Positions 32,762-40,560 of a DNA stretch of 64,000 nucleotides are shown piece by piece. This DNA is from Amycolatopsis xylanica (GTDB taxonomy: Bacteria; Actinomycetota; Actinomycetes; Mycobacteriales; Pseudonocardiaceae), in contig NZ_FNON01000001.1 in NCBI RefSeq assembly GCF_900107045.1, forward strand, positions 434,001 to 498,000. Reading direction: 5' to 3'. The position numbers and the translations under genes were made by a program. Under the pieces are notes generated by a model. That model was not told the origin of the DNA. It worked only from the letters and a program-made list of their open reading frames with translations, and did no database searches. Position 1 is the stretch's first letter. Every line of letters begins with the position of its first letter.

Positions 32762-33327
32762 CCGGCATGCCCCCTTGCCGTGAAATTCATGCCCCACCTC
32801 GTTGTTTAGCACGTCACGACCGGCACTGAACAACTTTCGGTCCGCTAAACATGAGCCCGAAGCAACTCTCAACCGACGAAGCCACCGGCCGGTCCCGATC
32901 ACCGGGGCAGTACCCGTCGTAGTCCGTTCGGGCGATCAATGAGTTGCCTACGACAACTGGGGACACGCGAGGACAGGGGGATCTGACGACATACAACTTG
33001 TGCGGCGGGACGCAAACCGTCCGCCTACACCACGCAAGGCGCGCCACAGTGAGTGACTGACACACCTCGCCGATGACCGGCTCGCGGCTTGGACACTCCT
33101 TGCCAACAGCTAGAACGAGACAAAGGCGTAGCAGTACAGACAACTCGGGCTTCTCTTTCGGCGATGTCAGCCGGGCAGCAACGACGCCGGAAACGTCGCG
33201 CCGCCAGAAAGCCCAAAGAACGACCAACAGAAGTGGCAACTTCATGATGAAGACCGTTCGTCTGCGTCGCACACCAGCAGAGTTGTGCGGGCAACAGCAG
33301 CGAGAAACCTGGAGAAGGAAGGTTCGA
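32762..33327. other. 566-bp intergenic region without a supported gene
   Basis: This gap separates the divergent STAND-WD40 and small secreted-protein genes. Open frames exist on both strands but show no recognisable domain, and those on the minus strand lack a start with a ribosome site. A/T-richer stretches near 33110-33170 and 33230-33320 could hold the promoter of the secreted protein, but I cannot assign boxes. Confidence 0.4.
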
Positions 33328-33696
33328 ATGCAGTCGATCACGAAGCTGGGGACGCGGACAGCCATGGCGGTCGCAGTGGGAGCCGCCGCACTGATCAGCG
33401 CCCCCAGCAGCGCCTCTGCGACGGAGGCCCAGCCGCAGTTCTGGAACTATCGGTGCAATGACGACCGGGCCTGCGTCTACCACGTCGACGGGCAGGTCTG
33501 GAACATCGAAGGCTGCGGTGTGAGTGGCCTCGACGACTACTACAACTACGCCAAGGCCCACGGCAACTCATTTAGAATCTATTTGGAGGACAGGCAGACC
33601 ACCTACCCCATGACTTACTCCGTCGACGTACCGGCCTGGAGTGAGAAAGCACTGGATTCGCGTGACCGCGCGTTCCGCGTTCAGGTCTTCTGCTGA
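33328..33696 (+). CDS. Small secreted protein
   Basis: A 122-residue pre-protein. MQSITKLGTRTAMAVAVGAA and ALISAPSSASA form a Sec signal peptide with likely cleavage after ASA. The mature part, about 90 residues, has four Cys (RCNDDRACVYHVDG, IEGCGVSG and the C-terminal residue VFC), many Tyr, and no recognised family. Cys spacing loosely recalls small crystallin-like or protease-inhibitor folds, but I do not claim one. ATG 33328 is preceded by GGAGAAGGAAGG. A truncated radical SAM gene lies 300 bp downstream on the same strand. Confidence 0.72.
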   Translation: MQSITKLGTRTAMAVAVGAAALISAPSSASATEAQPQFWNYRCNDDRACVYHVDGQVWNIEGCGVSGLDDYYNYAKAHGNSFRIYLEDRQTTYPMTYSVDVPAWSEKALDSRDRAFRVQVFC

Positions 33697-33995
33697 CAGC
33701 TGACCACGAACCGCGCCGTCTGGGGCACCGCTTTCACAGTCGCGGCGACGCACCGGTCGAGGTGAACTCCCATCGTTTCGGGGCTCACCTCGACCGGTTG
33801 GTCCTGTCCGCGTCGGGCCGAGACAGTTCTTCTTCTCCAGTAAGTGGCCTGGAGCAGACGGACCGCTTCCAATTTCAGCTCTATTCGCCGCATGAAGCCG
33901 GGGCGTGCGGCGCCGCCCAACTAACCCCTATGGAGCCATCGACCGTTGACCGCTTCGGTAGCGTTGTCCGGACTCGCGTGACACAGGGAGGCGGC

Positions 33996-34100
33996 ATGCA
34001 GCCGATTTCCTTCGCCTGGCTGGGCATCACAGGTAACTGCCAGCTTCCATGTGCGCACTGCTACACCGAAGGCATCCCCGTCCTTCGGGACGATCTACGT
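33996..34100 (+). pseudogene. Radical SAM protein, N-terminal stub
   Basis: ATG 33996, after AGGGAGG, opens MQPISFAWLGITGNCQLPCA followed by HCYTEGIPV. CQLPCAHC is the C-x3-C-x2-C 4Fe-4S cluster motif of radical SAM enzymes, and the ITGxCQLxCxHCY lead-in is typical of actinobacterial peptide-modifying radical SAM proteins. Homology stops after about 30 codons, where the convergent lipoprotein gene begins; the open frame runs on to 34235 without family character. It is a 5' relic created by deletion or rearrangement. The start region looks intact. Confidence 0.7.
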
Positions 34101-34634
34101 CAAGGTCAGCGTGCTCTTGGCCTGCTCGAAGGCCTTGGTGCTGGCGTCGAACGCCGCCGGATCACTCCCGCCCATGATGTGGAGCACGGCGACGCCGTCG
34201 GCGTAGGGCACGGCCAGCATTCGGAACTTGGTTAGCCGGTCACCCCAGTTGACCACGTAATTCAGCTCGGTCGCGGCTCCCGAGCCGACGGACACCGGCT
34301 GGTAGGTCTTGTTTTCGGCGCCGGGAAGCATCTCGCTGAGCGGCTCCAGTGCCGCCCGCGGGTCGGTGGTGCCGGCGACGCGATAGATCCGCATGGAACC
34401 GCTGTCCATCGTGGGACCGACCAGCACCTGGCACAGCACATCACCTTGCCGTGTCTTCAGGGTCTGGCGGACACCGCGCCAGCCGTCGAGCAGCTGGAAG
34501 GTGATCGGCATCGGGCATGCCGAGGTGGCCGGGCCGAGCCCGTTCGCCGTCGGCTGCGGCCGCGATGGGGCCTCGACTTCCGACCCACACCCGGCTGCCA
34601 GCAGCACGGTCATCAGCAGCATGAACCTCTTCAT
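34095..34634 (-). CDS. Putative lipoprotein
   Basis: A 179-residue lipoprotein with signal MKRFMLLMTVLLAAGC, the lipobox Cys at 16, then SEVEAPSRPQPTANGLGPAT. The mature domain, ITFQLLDGWRGVRQTLKTRQ, LCQVLVGPTMDSGSMRIYRV, ELNYVVNWGDRLTKFRMLAV and VAVLHIMGG, has alternating strands like LpqN-type actinobacterial lipoproteins, though the match is weak. ATG 34634 follows GGGGGG; an in-frame ATG at 34655 (MMLGGT) is possible. It replaces the 3' part of the radical SAM gene on the opposite strand. Confidence 0.7.
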   Translation of the reverse strand: MKRFMLLMTVLLAAGCGSEVEAPSRPQPTANGLGPATSACPMPITFQLLDGWRGVRQTLKTRQGDVLCQVLVGPTMDSGSMRIYRVAGTTDPRAALEPLSEMLPGAENKTYQPVSVGSGAATELNYVVNWGDRLTKFRMLAVPYADGVAVLHIMGGSDPAAFDASTKAFEQAKSTLTLT

Positions 34635-35429
34635 GGTCCCCCCAAGCATCATCTGAGCAGCATAGATACCGCGTCCACCCCTCTGCGGCGCCGCGGCCGC
34701 GTCCTCTGCATCCTCGAGCGGCCGAGGATTCGGCAGCAACGGCGGCCCCCGCTGCCTCAGCGGACGATCAGGTGAGATGCCGCAGCCTGCTGTTGTGCTG
34801 TGGTCGTGAAGCGCTGTGGTCGCTGTGAGCGACGTCGCGAGGCTGGCCGACGCGGATGATCCACTCTGCACCGGCTGGCCGCAGTTGACGGTGCCGGAGG
34901 ACAAGCCCCTTTTCCGAACCGACGGAGGTGCGGTAGCAGCCGTTCGGGCTGACCGGGACCGTGACCCGCCCGATGGCCGCGCGGGAGAACGCGGTCGGGC
35001 GGCACGACCCGGTCCGGCAGATACAGGCTCATCCCACATCTGAGGAAATACCAAGAGTTTGAGACTGAGCATGACGACGTCATCGTGAGACAACCGAGAA
35101 CGCCCAGGTCCCCCTAGATCGACGTGTCACAAGTGGCGAGAACCTACAGCTGTTGCCACGGGCCGACAGTTCACTCATCAAGCCTGTGCTCGAACCCTGA
35201 TCACAGATCATCATCGCACTCTTAGCTCGAGCTACTTCCAGATACGTGGCAGGGAACGTCCGCTCATGTCGATGAGCGGAGTGGATCGGCCACGGGCGAG
35301 GAGCACTGATCCGAGTCCGGCACCTGGCCATATCTGCCGGGGGCGCGTAACTCGGATATCAGAAGCGCCTGGATGAGCAGTCTGTTCGTCGATGGTTTTT
35401 TGTCAGCTAGTCCGGCCGGTTGTCGATGG
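34635..35429. other. 795-bp region without a supported gene
   Basis: Between the lipoprotein and TPR genes several open frames exist on both strands (for example 34816-35043 plus and 35080-35331 minus), but none has a recognisable domain, a convincing ribosome site and normal codon use together. The only structured element is a hairpin at 35254-35277 (GTCCGCTC ... GAGCGGAG), related to the copies at 36890 and 38095. The region looks like decayed DNA. Confidence 0.4.
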
Positions 35430-36698
35430 TCAGGAGAGAGCATGTGCCTCGCGCAGGATGTTGGCCGCGTTCGCGTTCGCGCTCACGGCTAGACATGCGG
35501 TGGCGTGGTCGGTCAGAGCCCGGACGAGCCGCTGGGGGCTTCGGCTGGGATCGGCGGCGAGGAGCAAGCGCTCAAGCTCGACGCCGTGCGCCAGTGCGGG
35601 GATGAGCACGTTCGGGTAGTGGCCGGTGCCGTATTCGAAGCCGGAGAGCACCGAGGAACGGATGTTTCGGCGGCGCATCAGGGTCCCCAGTTCGGCCAGC
35701 CGCGCCGGGTCGGGTGGGCTCGGTTGGGAGCTGGCGATGATCACTTCGTCGATGGCGGCCAATCCCGTGCGGTAGACATGCCTGACGCTGAAGGACCAGT
35801 GGTGGAAACTCAATCCGAACACGGGTTGCAAGTACTGGTCAGGGTTGACGCCGATCGGGGGCGTGCCGTCGGCGTCGGGCTGTTCGTCGTGGACGCCTGA
35901 TCTGGCGAAGTGCGCGGCGTACACGGCTTGGAGAAATCCGAAGTTGCCACGCTCGCCCTCGGCCGGGAGCCGGTCGCAGGCGGCGATGGATTCCCGCAGC
36001 AGCTCTCGCGCTTGGTGCGGGTGCCCGGCGTCGGCGAGCCGCAGCGAGGCTCCAGCTGTCCAGATCGCGAGTGTGGGCAGCCGCCGGTGTGGATCGGTCT
36101 CTGTCGCGCGGCGCTGAAGAGCCAGGGCCTCGTGCTCGATCTCCAGACTGGCTTCGCCCTGGCCGTCCAGGTCGAGGAAGATCGCCAAGTCCAGCAGAGA
36201 CCAGGCGAGAAGGCCGGACACCTCGTAGCTGTCCCGGCTGACGGCAGCGCGGTGGATGTCAACCACCTCCCGTTCAACAGTCACGGCTTGAGCGAACTGT
36301 CCACACTCGGCCAGGCCGTTGGCGAGGTCAGCGAGGATCTTGGTCTCCTGTTTGCCGTCCTCGCGGTGCGAGTTGACTCGGCGGGCGAGTGCTGCGGCCT
36401 CGTGTTTCGCGGCCAGTGCGAGGTTGTCGGCGTGCACGAGCGAGTACTGCTGGCCAAGCGAGGAGATCGCGTGCATCGCGGCGCCGAGGTGTTCTTCGGT
36501 TCCGTCGGTGACTAAACGCCGGTAGATGGCCGCGGCCTCTTCGAAGTAGGGGATGCGGTTGCTGGGGCTGGCTCGGTCAACCTGCCGCCCAAACTGCAGG
36601 AGACTGCGAGCCAGTCTGGGCAAACCGGCCGCCGGCTGCGCCATGGCATCCTTGCGGATCTCGGCGAGGGTGTCCTCAGTGATCGGCTCGGTCTTCAT
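35430..36698 (-). CDS. TPR-like helical-repeat protein
   Basis: A 422-residue all-helical protein. Repeat-like units are PYFEEAAAIYRRLVTDGTEE, SLGQQYSLVHADNLALAAKH, LADLANGLAECGQFAQAVTV, SLLDLAIFLDLDGQGEASLE and ASLRLADAGHPHQARELLRE, with the A-G-Y/F-A spacing of tetratricopeptide repeats. There is no HTH, ATPase or TM segment. Such TPR proteins in actinomycetes usually serve as protein-binding partners of NTPase or regulator proteins; no partner is adjacent. ATG 36698 follows GAGGAGGCAG. The family name is structural only. Confidence 0.75.
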   Translation of the reverse strand: MKTEPITEDTLAEIRKDAMAQPAAGLPRLARSLLQFGRQVDRASPSNRIPYFEEAAAIYRRLVTDGTEEHLGAAMHAISSLGQQYSLVHADNLALAAKHEAAALARRVNSHREDGKQETKILADLANGLAECGQFAQAVTVEREVVDIHRAAVSRDSYEVSGLLAWSLLDLAIFLDLDGQGEASLEIEHEALALQRRATETDPHRRLPTLAIWTAGASLRLADAGHPHQARELLRESIAACDRLPAEGERGNFGFLQAVYAAHFARSGVHDEQPDADGTPPIGVNPDQYLQPVFGLSFHHWSFSVRHVYRTGLAAIDEVIIASSQPSPPDPARLAELGTLMRRRNIRSSVLSGFEYGTGHYPNVLIPALAHGVELERLLLAADPSRSPQRLVRALTDHATACLAVSANANAANILREAHALS

Positions 36699-36835
36699 CT
36701 GCCTCCTCGGCGTCCAGCGACCGGCACTCGGGAAGATGGTGAAACAGAGCCGGTCCGGGAAACTCATCCCCTCGCCCGTCGAACCCGTTACACCCAGCAG
36801 CTCATAGCAACCGACCACGGCCCACCCGACGCCAG

Positions 36836-36957
36836 CGCAGGACAGGCGGAACACATCGACAAACACTCTCGTGCCGCCGACCGCGTGCTGGACGCTCATG
36901 CCGATGAGCGGACGTGGGCCTGGTGTCAGTTCTGGTCGTGGCGGGGCCGTGGTCGGC
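36836..36957. repeat. Degenerate duplicated segment, copy A
   Basis: Bases 36838-36910 resemble 37726-37796 (shared CAGGACAGGC, GAACACATCGAC and GCTCATGCCGATG). Bases 36891-36957 resemble 38098-38195 (GATGAGCGGACGTGGGCCTG, TCAGTTCTGGTC, GGCGGGGCCGTGGTCGGCT), with about 25 bases missing. It is therefore a relic carrying the 3' end of an HxlR-like gene and a shared palindrome. Confidence 0.6.
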
Positions 36958-37052
36958 TGTACGAGGGCGGACTGGGGGTCATCTACGAGGTTGCCGCAGG
37001 GAAGTCATAAATCCGCGCGAACCGCGGAGTGAGCTGAGTAGTGTCTGGGAGC

Positions 37053-37679
37053 ATGGGGGATCGATCGTGGGTATATGACCTGGTCTCATCCGATGACGTG
37101 GTGCGTGGTCATGCGTTGACACGGCACAGGGATCTGCTGGTGCAGGCGCGCGGTGCGTTGCGGCACGGCAATGCGCTGTGGGCGGCGAGCGGTTACGGCC
37201 CGATGGCGGAAGGGGCTCGCGACGCCTACACCCAGATGCGCGCGTTCCAGGACGCGACGATCTTCGGTATGACCGGCGAGCCTGAGTACGCGGTGCTTTA
37301 TTTGCGCTGGGAAGTCACTTTTCCGGAAGAGTGGCGCGCGCCGAACGCGAACATGTGGTCGCCGTGGGCGCGTAAGGAGGGAGCGCTGCGTCGGTTAGGC
37401 CGAGAGGGCGTGCCTGCCAGGGTCAAGGATTCGGCGGTCGAGTTGCTCGATGCCGTGCTACGGCGGCCATACCGACGCAAGGACTGGAACTACGCCGAGG
37501 TCGCGCGACGCGTTGACTACGCGGACCGGCTCGACGTGTTGTACCGCGAGCAGCCGCTGCGGGCTGAGTTCATCCAGTACGTCATCGCGAACCCGCAGGT
37601 CCACATCACCCGTAAGACGTGGACTCGATGGCTGGAACGCACTGGACACAGCGCAGCCAACGCCGACCACAGCCGATGA
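37053..37679 (+). CDS. Hypothetical protein
   Basis: A 208-residue, mostly helical, soluble protein of no family I recognise. It contains VRGHALTRHRDLLVQARGAL, FGMTGEPEYAVLYLRWEVTF and PRKTWTRW-like basic C-terminal sequence (HITRKTWTRWLERTG). There is no signal peptide or TM segment. ATG 37053 has GGGA 3 bp upstream; GTG 37041 would add four residues without a better ribosome site. Codon use is normal for the window, so it is likely real. It lies between degenerate duplications. Confidence 0.6.
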   Translation: MGDRSWVYDLVSSDDVVRGHALTRHRDLLVQARGALRHGNALWAASGYGPMAEGARDAYTQMRAFQDATIFGMTGEPEYAVLYLRWEVTFPEEWRAPNANMWSPWARKEGALRRLGREGVPARVKDSAVELLDAVLRRPYRRKDWNYAEVARRVDYADRLDVLYREQPLRAEFIQYVIANPQVHITRKTWTRWLERTGHSAANADHSR

Positions 37680-37723
37680 TCGCGTCAGCGCATCCGCCTT
37701 CGGGGTTGTCCAAGGCCACGATG

Positions 37724-37800
37724 CCAGTGCAGGACAGGCCGAACACATCGACGACGCACCCTCATACCGCGAAACGCACCCGCTCATGCCGATGTCCGAG
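37724..37800. repeat. Degenerate duplicated segment, copy B
   Basis: This aligns with 36836-36910. In one frame both encode ASAGQAEHID, which suggests the same ancestral coding stretch. The palindrome is incomplete here (GCTCATGCCGATG followed by TCCGAG). Confidence 0.5.
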
Positions 37801-37826
37801 CCTATCCACGGAGATATAGTGAGGAT

Positions 37827-38072
37827 GTGGCGGATGAAGGCGGCGCACAGTCGGCACGGCGGCCGTTGACAGGGGTCGTCTCACTTGAGTGGGTTGCCGC
37901 AGCAGATCCCGCCGACGCGTCTGCGTCCCAGAACTTCGGCTGGTTCAGTTTCAAGAGCGAGCCACCGCTGGAGCCGGAGCGACTAGTTGTGCTCCTGCGC
38001 GAAGTAGCTGACTCAATAGCGGAGGAGATAAACGCCGACCTGAGCAGCTTGGCGGAGAATCCGGACGCCTAA
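37827..38072 (+). CDS. Small hypothetical protein
   Basis: An 81-residue acidic protein: FGWFSFKSEPPLEPERLVVL, LREVADSIAEEINADLSSLA. It is predicted to be a strand-helix protein with no signal peptide. GTG 37827 follows GTGAGGA at close spacing. No family is recognised. It lies just before a hairpin (38095-38118) that probably terminates both it and the convergent HxlR gene. Confidence 0.5.
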   Translation: MADEGGAQSARRPLTGVVSLEWVAAADPADASASQNFGWFSFKSEPPLEPERLVVLLREVADSIAEEINADLSSLAENPDA

Positions 38073-38094
38073 CGCTTCTCGCGCCCTCTGACAC

Positions 38095-38118
38095 GTCCGC
38101 TCCTGCCGATGAGCGGAC
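38095..38118. repeat. Hairpin repeat GTCCGCTC...GAGCGGAC, probable bidirectional terminator
   Basis: Arms CGTCCGCTC and GAGCGGACG surround CTGCCGAT. It lies between convergent genes ending at 38072 and 38131. Related copies are at 35254-35277 and 36889-36912, all centred on ATGCCGAT-like loops. Confidence 0.6.
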
Positions 38119-38130
38119 GTGGGCCTGATG

Positions 38131-38526
38131 TCAGTTCTGGTCTTCGTGGTGTGGCGGGGCGGCCAGGATGGCGGGGCCGTGGTCGGCTACCCATCGCATG
38201 AGCTGGCGCAGCGGTTTGGCGAGGCTGTAGCCCATTTCCGTGAGTGCGTAACTGACCCGTGGCGGGATGGCGGGCTCGACCGTGCGCTCGATCAGTCCGT
38301 CGCGGGCGAGCAGGCGCAGCTTCTCCGACAGCACCTTCTCGCTGATCCCGCCGATCTCGTCACGCAGCTCATAGAACCGCAGCGGACCTTCGGCGAGCTT
38401 GACCAGGACCAGTGGTGCCCAGCGGCTGGTGACGCGGTCGAAAATGATCCGGCCCGCGCATTCGCTGTGGAACAGATCACTGTGCCTGTTTCGCGGAAGC
38501 CGCTTGGCCTCCACATTTTCTCCCAT
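38131..38526 (-). CDS. HxlR-family transcriptional regulator (1)
   Basis: A 131-residue winged-helix regulator: RIIFDRVTSRWAPLVLVKLA, GPLRFYELRDEIGGISEKVL, SEKLRLLARDGLIERTVEPA and IPPRVSYALTEMGYSLAKPL. The FxELRxxIGGISxKxLxxxLxxLxxDGLIxR pattern is diagnostic of HxlR. The ligand-sensing Cys typical of some members is present near the N-terminus (ECAGR). It is divergent from an SDR gene, with the palindrome GGTAAG-TC-CTTACC between, so it most likely represses itself and that SDR. Confidence 0.9.
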   Translation of the reverse strand: MGENVEAKRLPRNRHSDLFHSECAGRIIFDRVTSRWAPLVLVKLAEGPLRFYELRDEIGGISEKVLSEKLRLLARDGLIERTVEPAIPPRVSYALTEMGYSLAKPLRQLMRWVADHGPAILAAPPHHEDQN

Positions 38527-38544
38527 GTTTGGAGCTTACGCCTA

Positions 38545-38558
38545 GGTAAGTCCTTACC
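38545..38558. promoter_or_regulatory. HxlR-type operator GGTAAGTCCTTACC
   Basis: Perfect 6-bp arms with a 2-bp spacer between the HxlR gene (start 38526) and the SDR gene (start 38613). Further GTAAG/CTTAC words flank it (CTTAC at 38535, GTAAG at 38563), suggesting overlapping dimer sites. Confidence 0.65.
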
Positions 38559-38612
38559 TTAAGTAAGCCCGGTGGTTAGCGTCTGTTCTCCATGGCACAC
38601 AAGGAGGACCTG

Positions 38613-39380
38613 ATGACGAGCACAGTGGCACTTGTCAGCGGAGCGAGCCGCGGTATCGGGGCGGCGATCGCGCGCGGCCTGGCGCGGCGTGGGCACCACG
38701 TGATCGTGAATTATCACCGCAATGCCGACGCGGGCAAGCGGGTGGTCGCCGACATCGAGGCGGCAGGCGGCACCGCTCAAGCCGAGCAGGCGGACGTGTG
38801 CGACGAAGAGCAGGTGGCGGCACTGGTCGATCGGGTACGTGCCGAGCATGGCCGGGTGGACGTGCTCGTGTGCAACGCGAACACGGTCCAGCCGCCGTTC
38901 GAGCCGCTCGCGTCACTGCCCTGGGACAAGTTCGCAGGCAAGGTGGTCGGCGAGCTCGCCGGTTCCTACCACCTGACCCAGCGAGTCCTTCCGATCATGC
39001 GCGAGCAGCGTGCCGGACGGATCGTCTACATCTCCAGCACCCTCGCCGACATGGTGGGCATGATCGCCGCGCACTCCACGGCGAAGGCAGCGCTGAACAC
39101 CTACAGCCGGCATGTCGCAGCGGACGCAGGACAGTACGGCGTCACCGTGAACACCATCGCGCTCGGCGCGGTGAACACCGACGCCACAGCCGCCGTCTTC
39201 GACGACGACAGGCGCGCATCCTTCGCGCAACGGTCGGTTCACGGCCGAGTTCTCGAGCCCGAGGACATCGGCGCCGCGGTCGCACTGCTCACCGACGGCG
39301 GCTTCGGCTCGGTCACCGGCCAGGTGATCCGCCTCGACGCCGGATTCGACGTGCTCAACCAGCAACTCGCCGCGTCCTGA
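38613..39380 (+). CDS. Short-chain dehydrogenase/reductase
   Basis: A 255-residue classical SDR: VALVSGASRGIGAAIARGLA, the NADP-favouring basic VNYHRNADAGKRV, CNANTVQPP in place of NNAG, the catalytic Ser in IVYISSTLADM, and a C-terminal TGQVIRLDAGFDVL. At the usual YxxxK position the sequence is HSTAKAALNTYSRH, so the catalytic Tyr appears replaced by His while Lys is kept. That is unusual, and activity may differ. ATG 38613 follows AAGGAGG with ideal spacing. It is the presumed target of the divergent HxlR regulator. Confidence 0.87.
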   Translation: MTSTVALVSGASRGIGAAIARGLARRGHHVIVNYHRNADAGKRVVADIEAAGGTAQAEQADVCDEEQVAALVDRVRAEHGRVDVLVCNANTVQPPFEPLASLPWDKFAGKVVGELAGSYHLTQRVLPIMREQRAGRIVYISSTLADMVGMIAAHSTAKAALNTYSRHVAADAGQYGVTVNTIALGAVNTDATAAVFDDDRRASFAQRSVHGRVLEPEDIGAAVALLTDGGFGSVTGQVIRLDAGFDVLNQQLAAS

Positions 39381-39398
39381 CCTCACCCACGCTGTGAG

Positions 39399-39447
39399 CG
39401 ATCGAGGGGCCTACCCGCGCTCCACGGGTAGCCCGCCTCGATCGTTT
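39399..39447 (+). terminator. Strong hairpin terminator after the SDR gene
   Basis: Outer arms CGATCGAGG / CCTCGATCG and inner arms CTACCCG / CGGGTAG are followed by TTT. It lies 19 bp after the SDR stop. Confidence 0.75.
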
Positions 39448-39549
39448 ATCGTCATGCCGCCAAGGGTGTGGTTCGGCGAACGCGCTTCGCTGCCGCTGTG
39501 CGAACAATCGCGGACGTGATGGCCGGTACGAACGCCTAGCCTGTCGGTT

Positions 39550-39987
39550 ATGCGTCCGATGACTCAAGCCGAGCGAGAGGCATTCCTCGCGGAACCGCAT
39601 GTGGGAATCCTGAGTGTCACGGCCGAACCGGACCGTGCGCCGCTGACCACCCCGATCTGGTACGAGTATCAGCCTGGCGGACTCGTCAAGGTGATCACGC
39701 CCCCTGGTCTGCGCAAGGTCCGGCTGATCGAGCAGGCAGGCCGGTTCGCGCTGTGCGCGCAGGTGGCCGAGGTCGACGACTATCGTTACGTGACGGTGGA
39801 GGGGCCGGTCACCGAGATCAGGACGGCGTCGAAGCGGGAGGGCTACGAGATGGCCGTTCGTTACATGGGACCGGATCGCGCCACCGGCTACGTGAACTCG
39901 ACGGAGAAGACCTCGGCTGGCAACGTCGCGATCTCCATGCGGCCGGAACGGTGGAACACCTTCGACTTCAGGGTGGCGCTCGGCTAG
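39550..39987 (+). CDS. PPOX/F420-type flavin-binding split-barrel protein
   Basis: A 145-residue protein with the pyridoxamine-phosphate-oxidase-like split barrel. EAFLAEPHVGILSVTAEPDR, APLTTPIWYEYQPGG, RKVRLIEQAGRFALCAQ and RYVTVEGPVTEIRT follow the order of TIGR-type F420/FMN-binding PPOX proteins. In mycobacteria relatives bind F420, biliverdin or FMN; the cofactor here is not determinable. TAGCCT at 39538 with the ATG 7 bp later and no ribosome site suggests a leaderless mRNA. Confidence 0.82.
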   Translation: MRPMTQAEREAFLAEPHVGILSVTAEPDRAPLTTPIWYEYQPGGLVKVITPPGLRKVRLIEQAGRFALCAQVAEVDDYRYVTVEGPVTEIRTASKREGYEMAVRYMGPDRATGYVNSTEKTSAGNVAISMRPERWNTFDFRVALG

Positions 39988-40087
39988 CGGGCCACGGTGA
40001 ACCGCGTCCGGCCATGCTTCGATGTTCGCCTCGCCCTCGTGACCGCAGGGCATCGCTCTCGTCTACCCAGCCGCTAGCCTCCACGGT

Positions 40088-40441
40088 GTGACTGACCGTT
40101 TCCGGCAAGCCATGCGTCTCATGCGCAGGCACAATCCGCAGGACCGCGAAGACGGCTTCGCGCTTCTGCGGCCCCACGCCGCGGAACACCTCGATCAGCT
40201 CATCGCAGAGTTCAACCAAGAGCAGGCAGACCACGGCCTGCGCCTTTGGCTACTCGAACTCATCGGCGCGGCTCGCTCACCACAAGCGCTGCCATTACTC
40301 GTAGAACAGCTCCACAACGACAACGAACGACTGCGATCCCGGGCCGTGAGCGGATTGGAAAAGCTCAACACCAAACCTGCGCGATACGAACTGATGAAAG
40401 CACGAGCCAACGGCCTCCTCGACCGACCTCACACGACCTGA
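40088..40441 (+). CDS. HEAT-repeat-like small protein
   Basis: A 117-residue helical protein. RRHNPQDREDGFALLRPHAA, LRLWLLELIGAARSPQALPL and ERLRSRAVSGLEKLNTKPAR have HEAT/Armadillo-type repeats such as are found in PBS-lyase or immunity-like proteins. There is no catalytic motif. GTG 40088 follows TAGCCT at 40074, with no clear ribosome site. It is monocistronic. Function unknown. Confidence 0.65.
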   Translation: MTDRFRQAMRLMRRHNPQDREDGFALLRPHAAEHLDQLIAEFNQEQADHGLRLWLLELIGAARSPQALPLLVEQLHNDNERLRSRAVSGLEKLNTKPARYELMKARANGLLDRPHTT

Positions 40442-40560
40442 ACCGACTCTCATGCCGAGTAGCTGGTGTGCCAATCAGCCAGCTTCGACGGCGACCTTGT
40501 GCTGATTCCCGTTGATCGTGAGGCGGGGTCGCGGTATATCGGCTCGGAGTACTGGCTCGT

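Noticed and set aside
32814..33365. 183-codon minus-strand frame containing a hydrophobic stretch
   Set aside because: No start with a ribosome site, and it overlaps the promoter and signal-peptide region of the secreted protein. Cys-rich shadow composition.
35080..35331. 83-codon minus-strand frame
   Set aside because: Ser/Arg-rich composition, no ribosome site, and the shared hairpin lies inside it. Not convincing.
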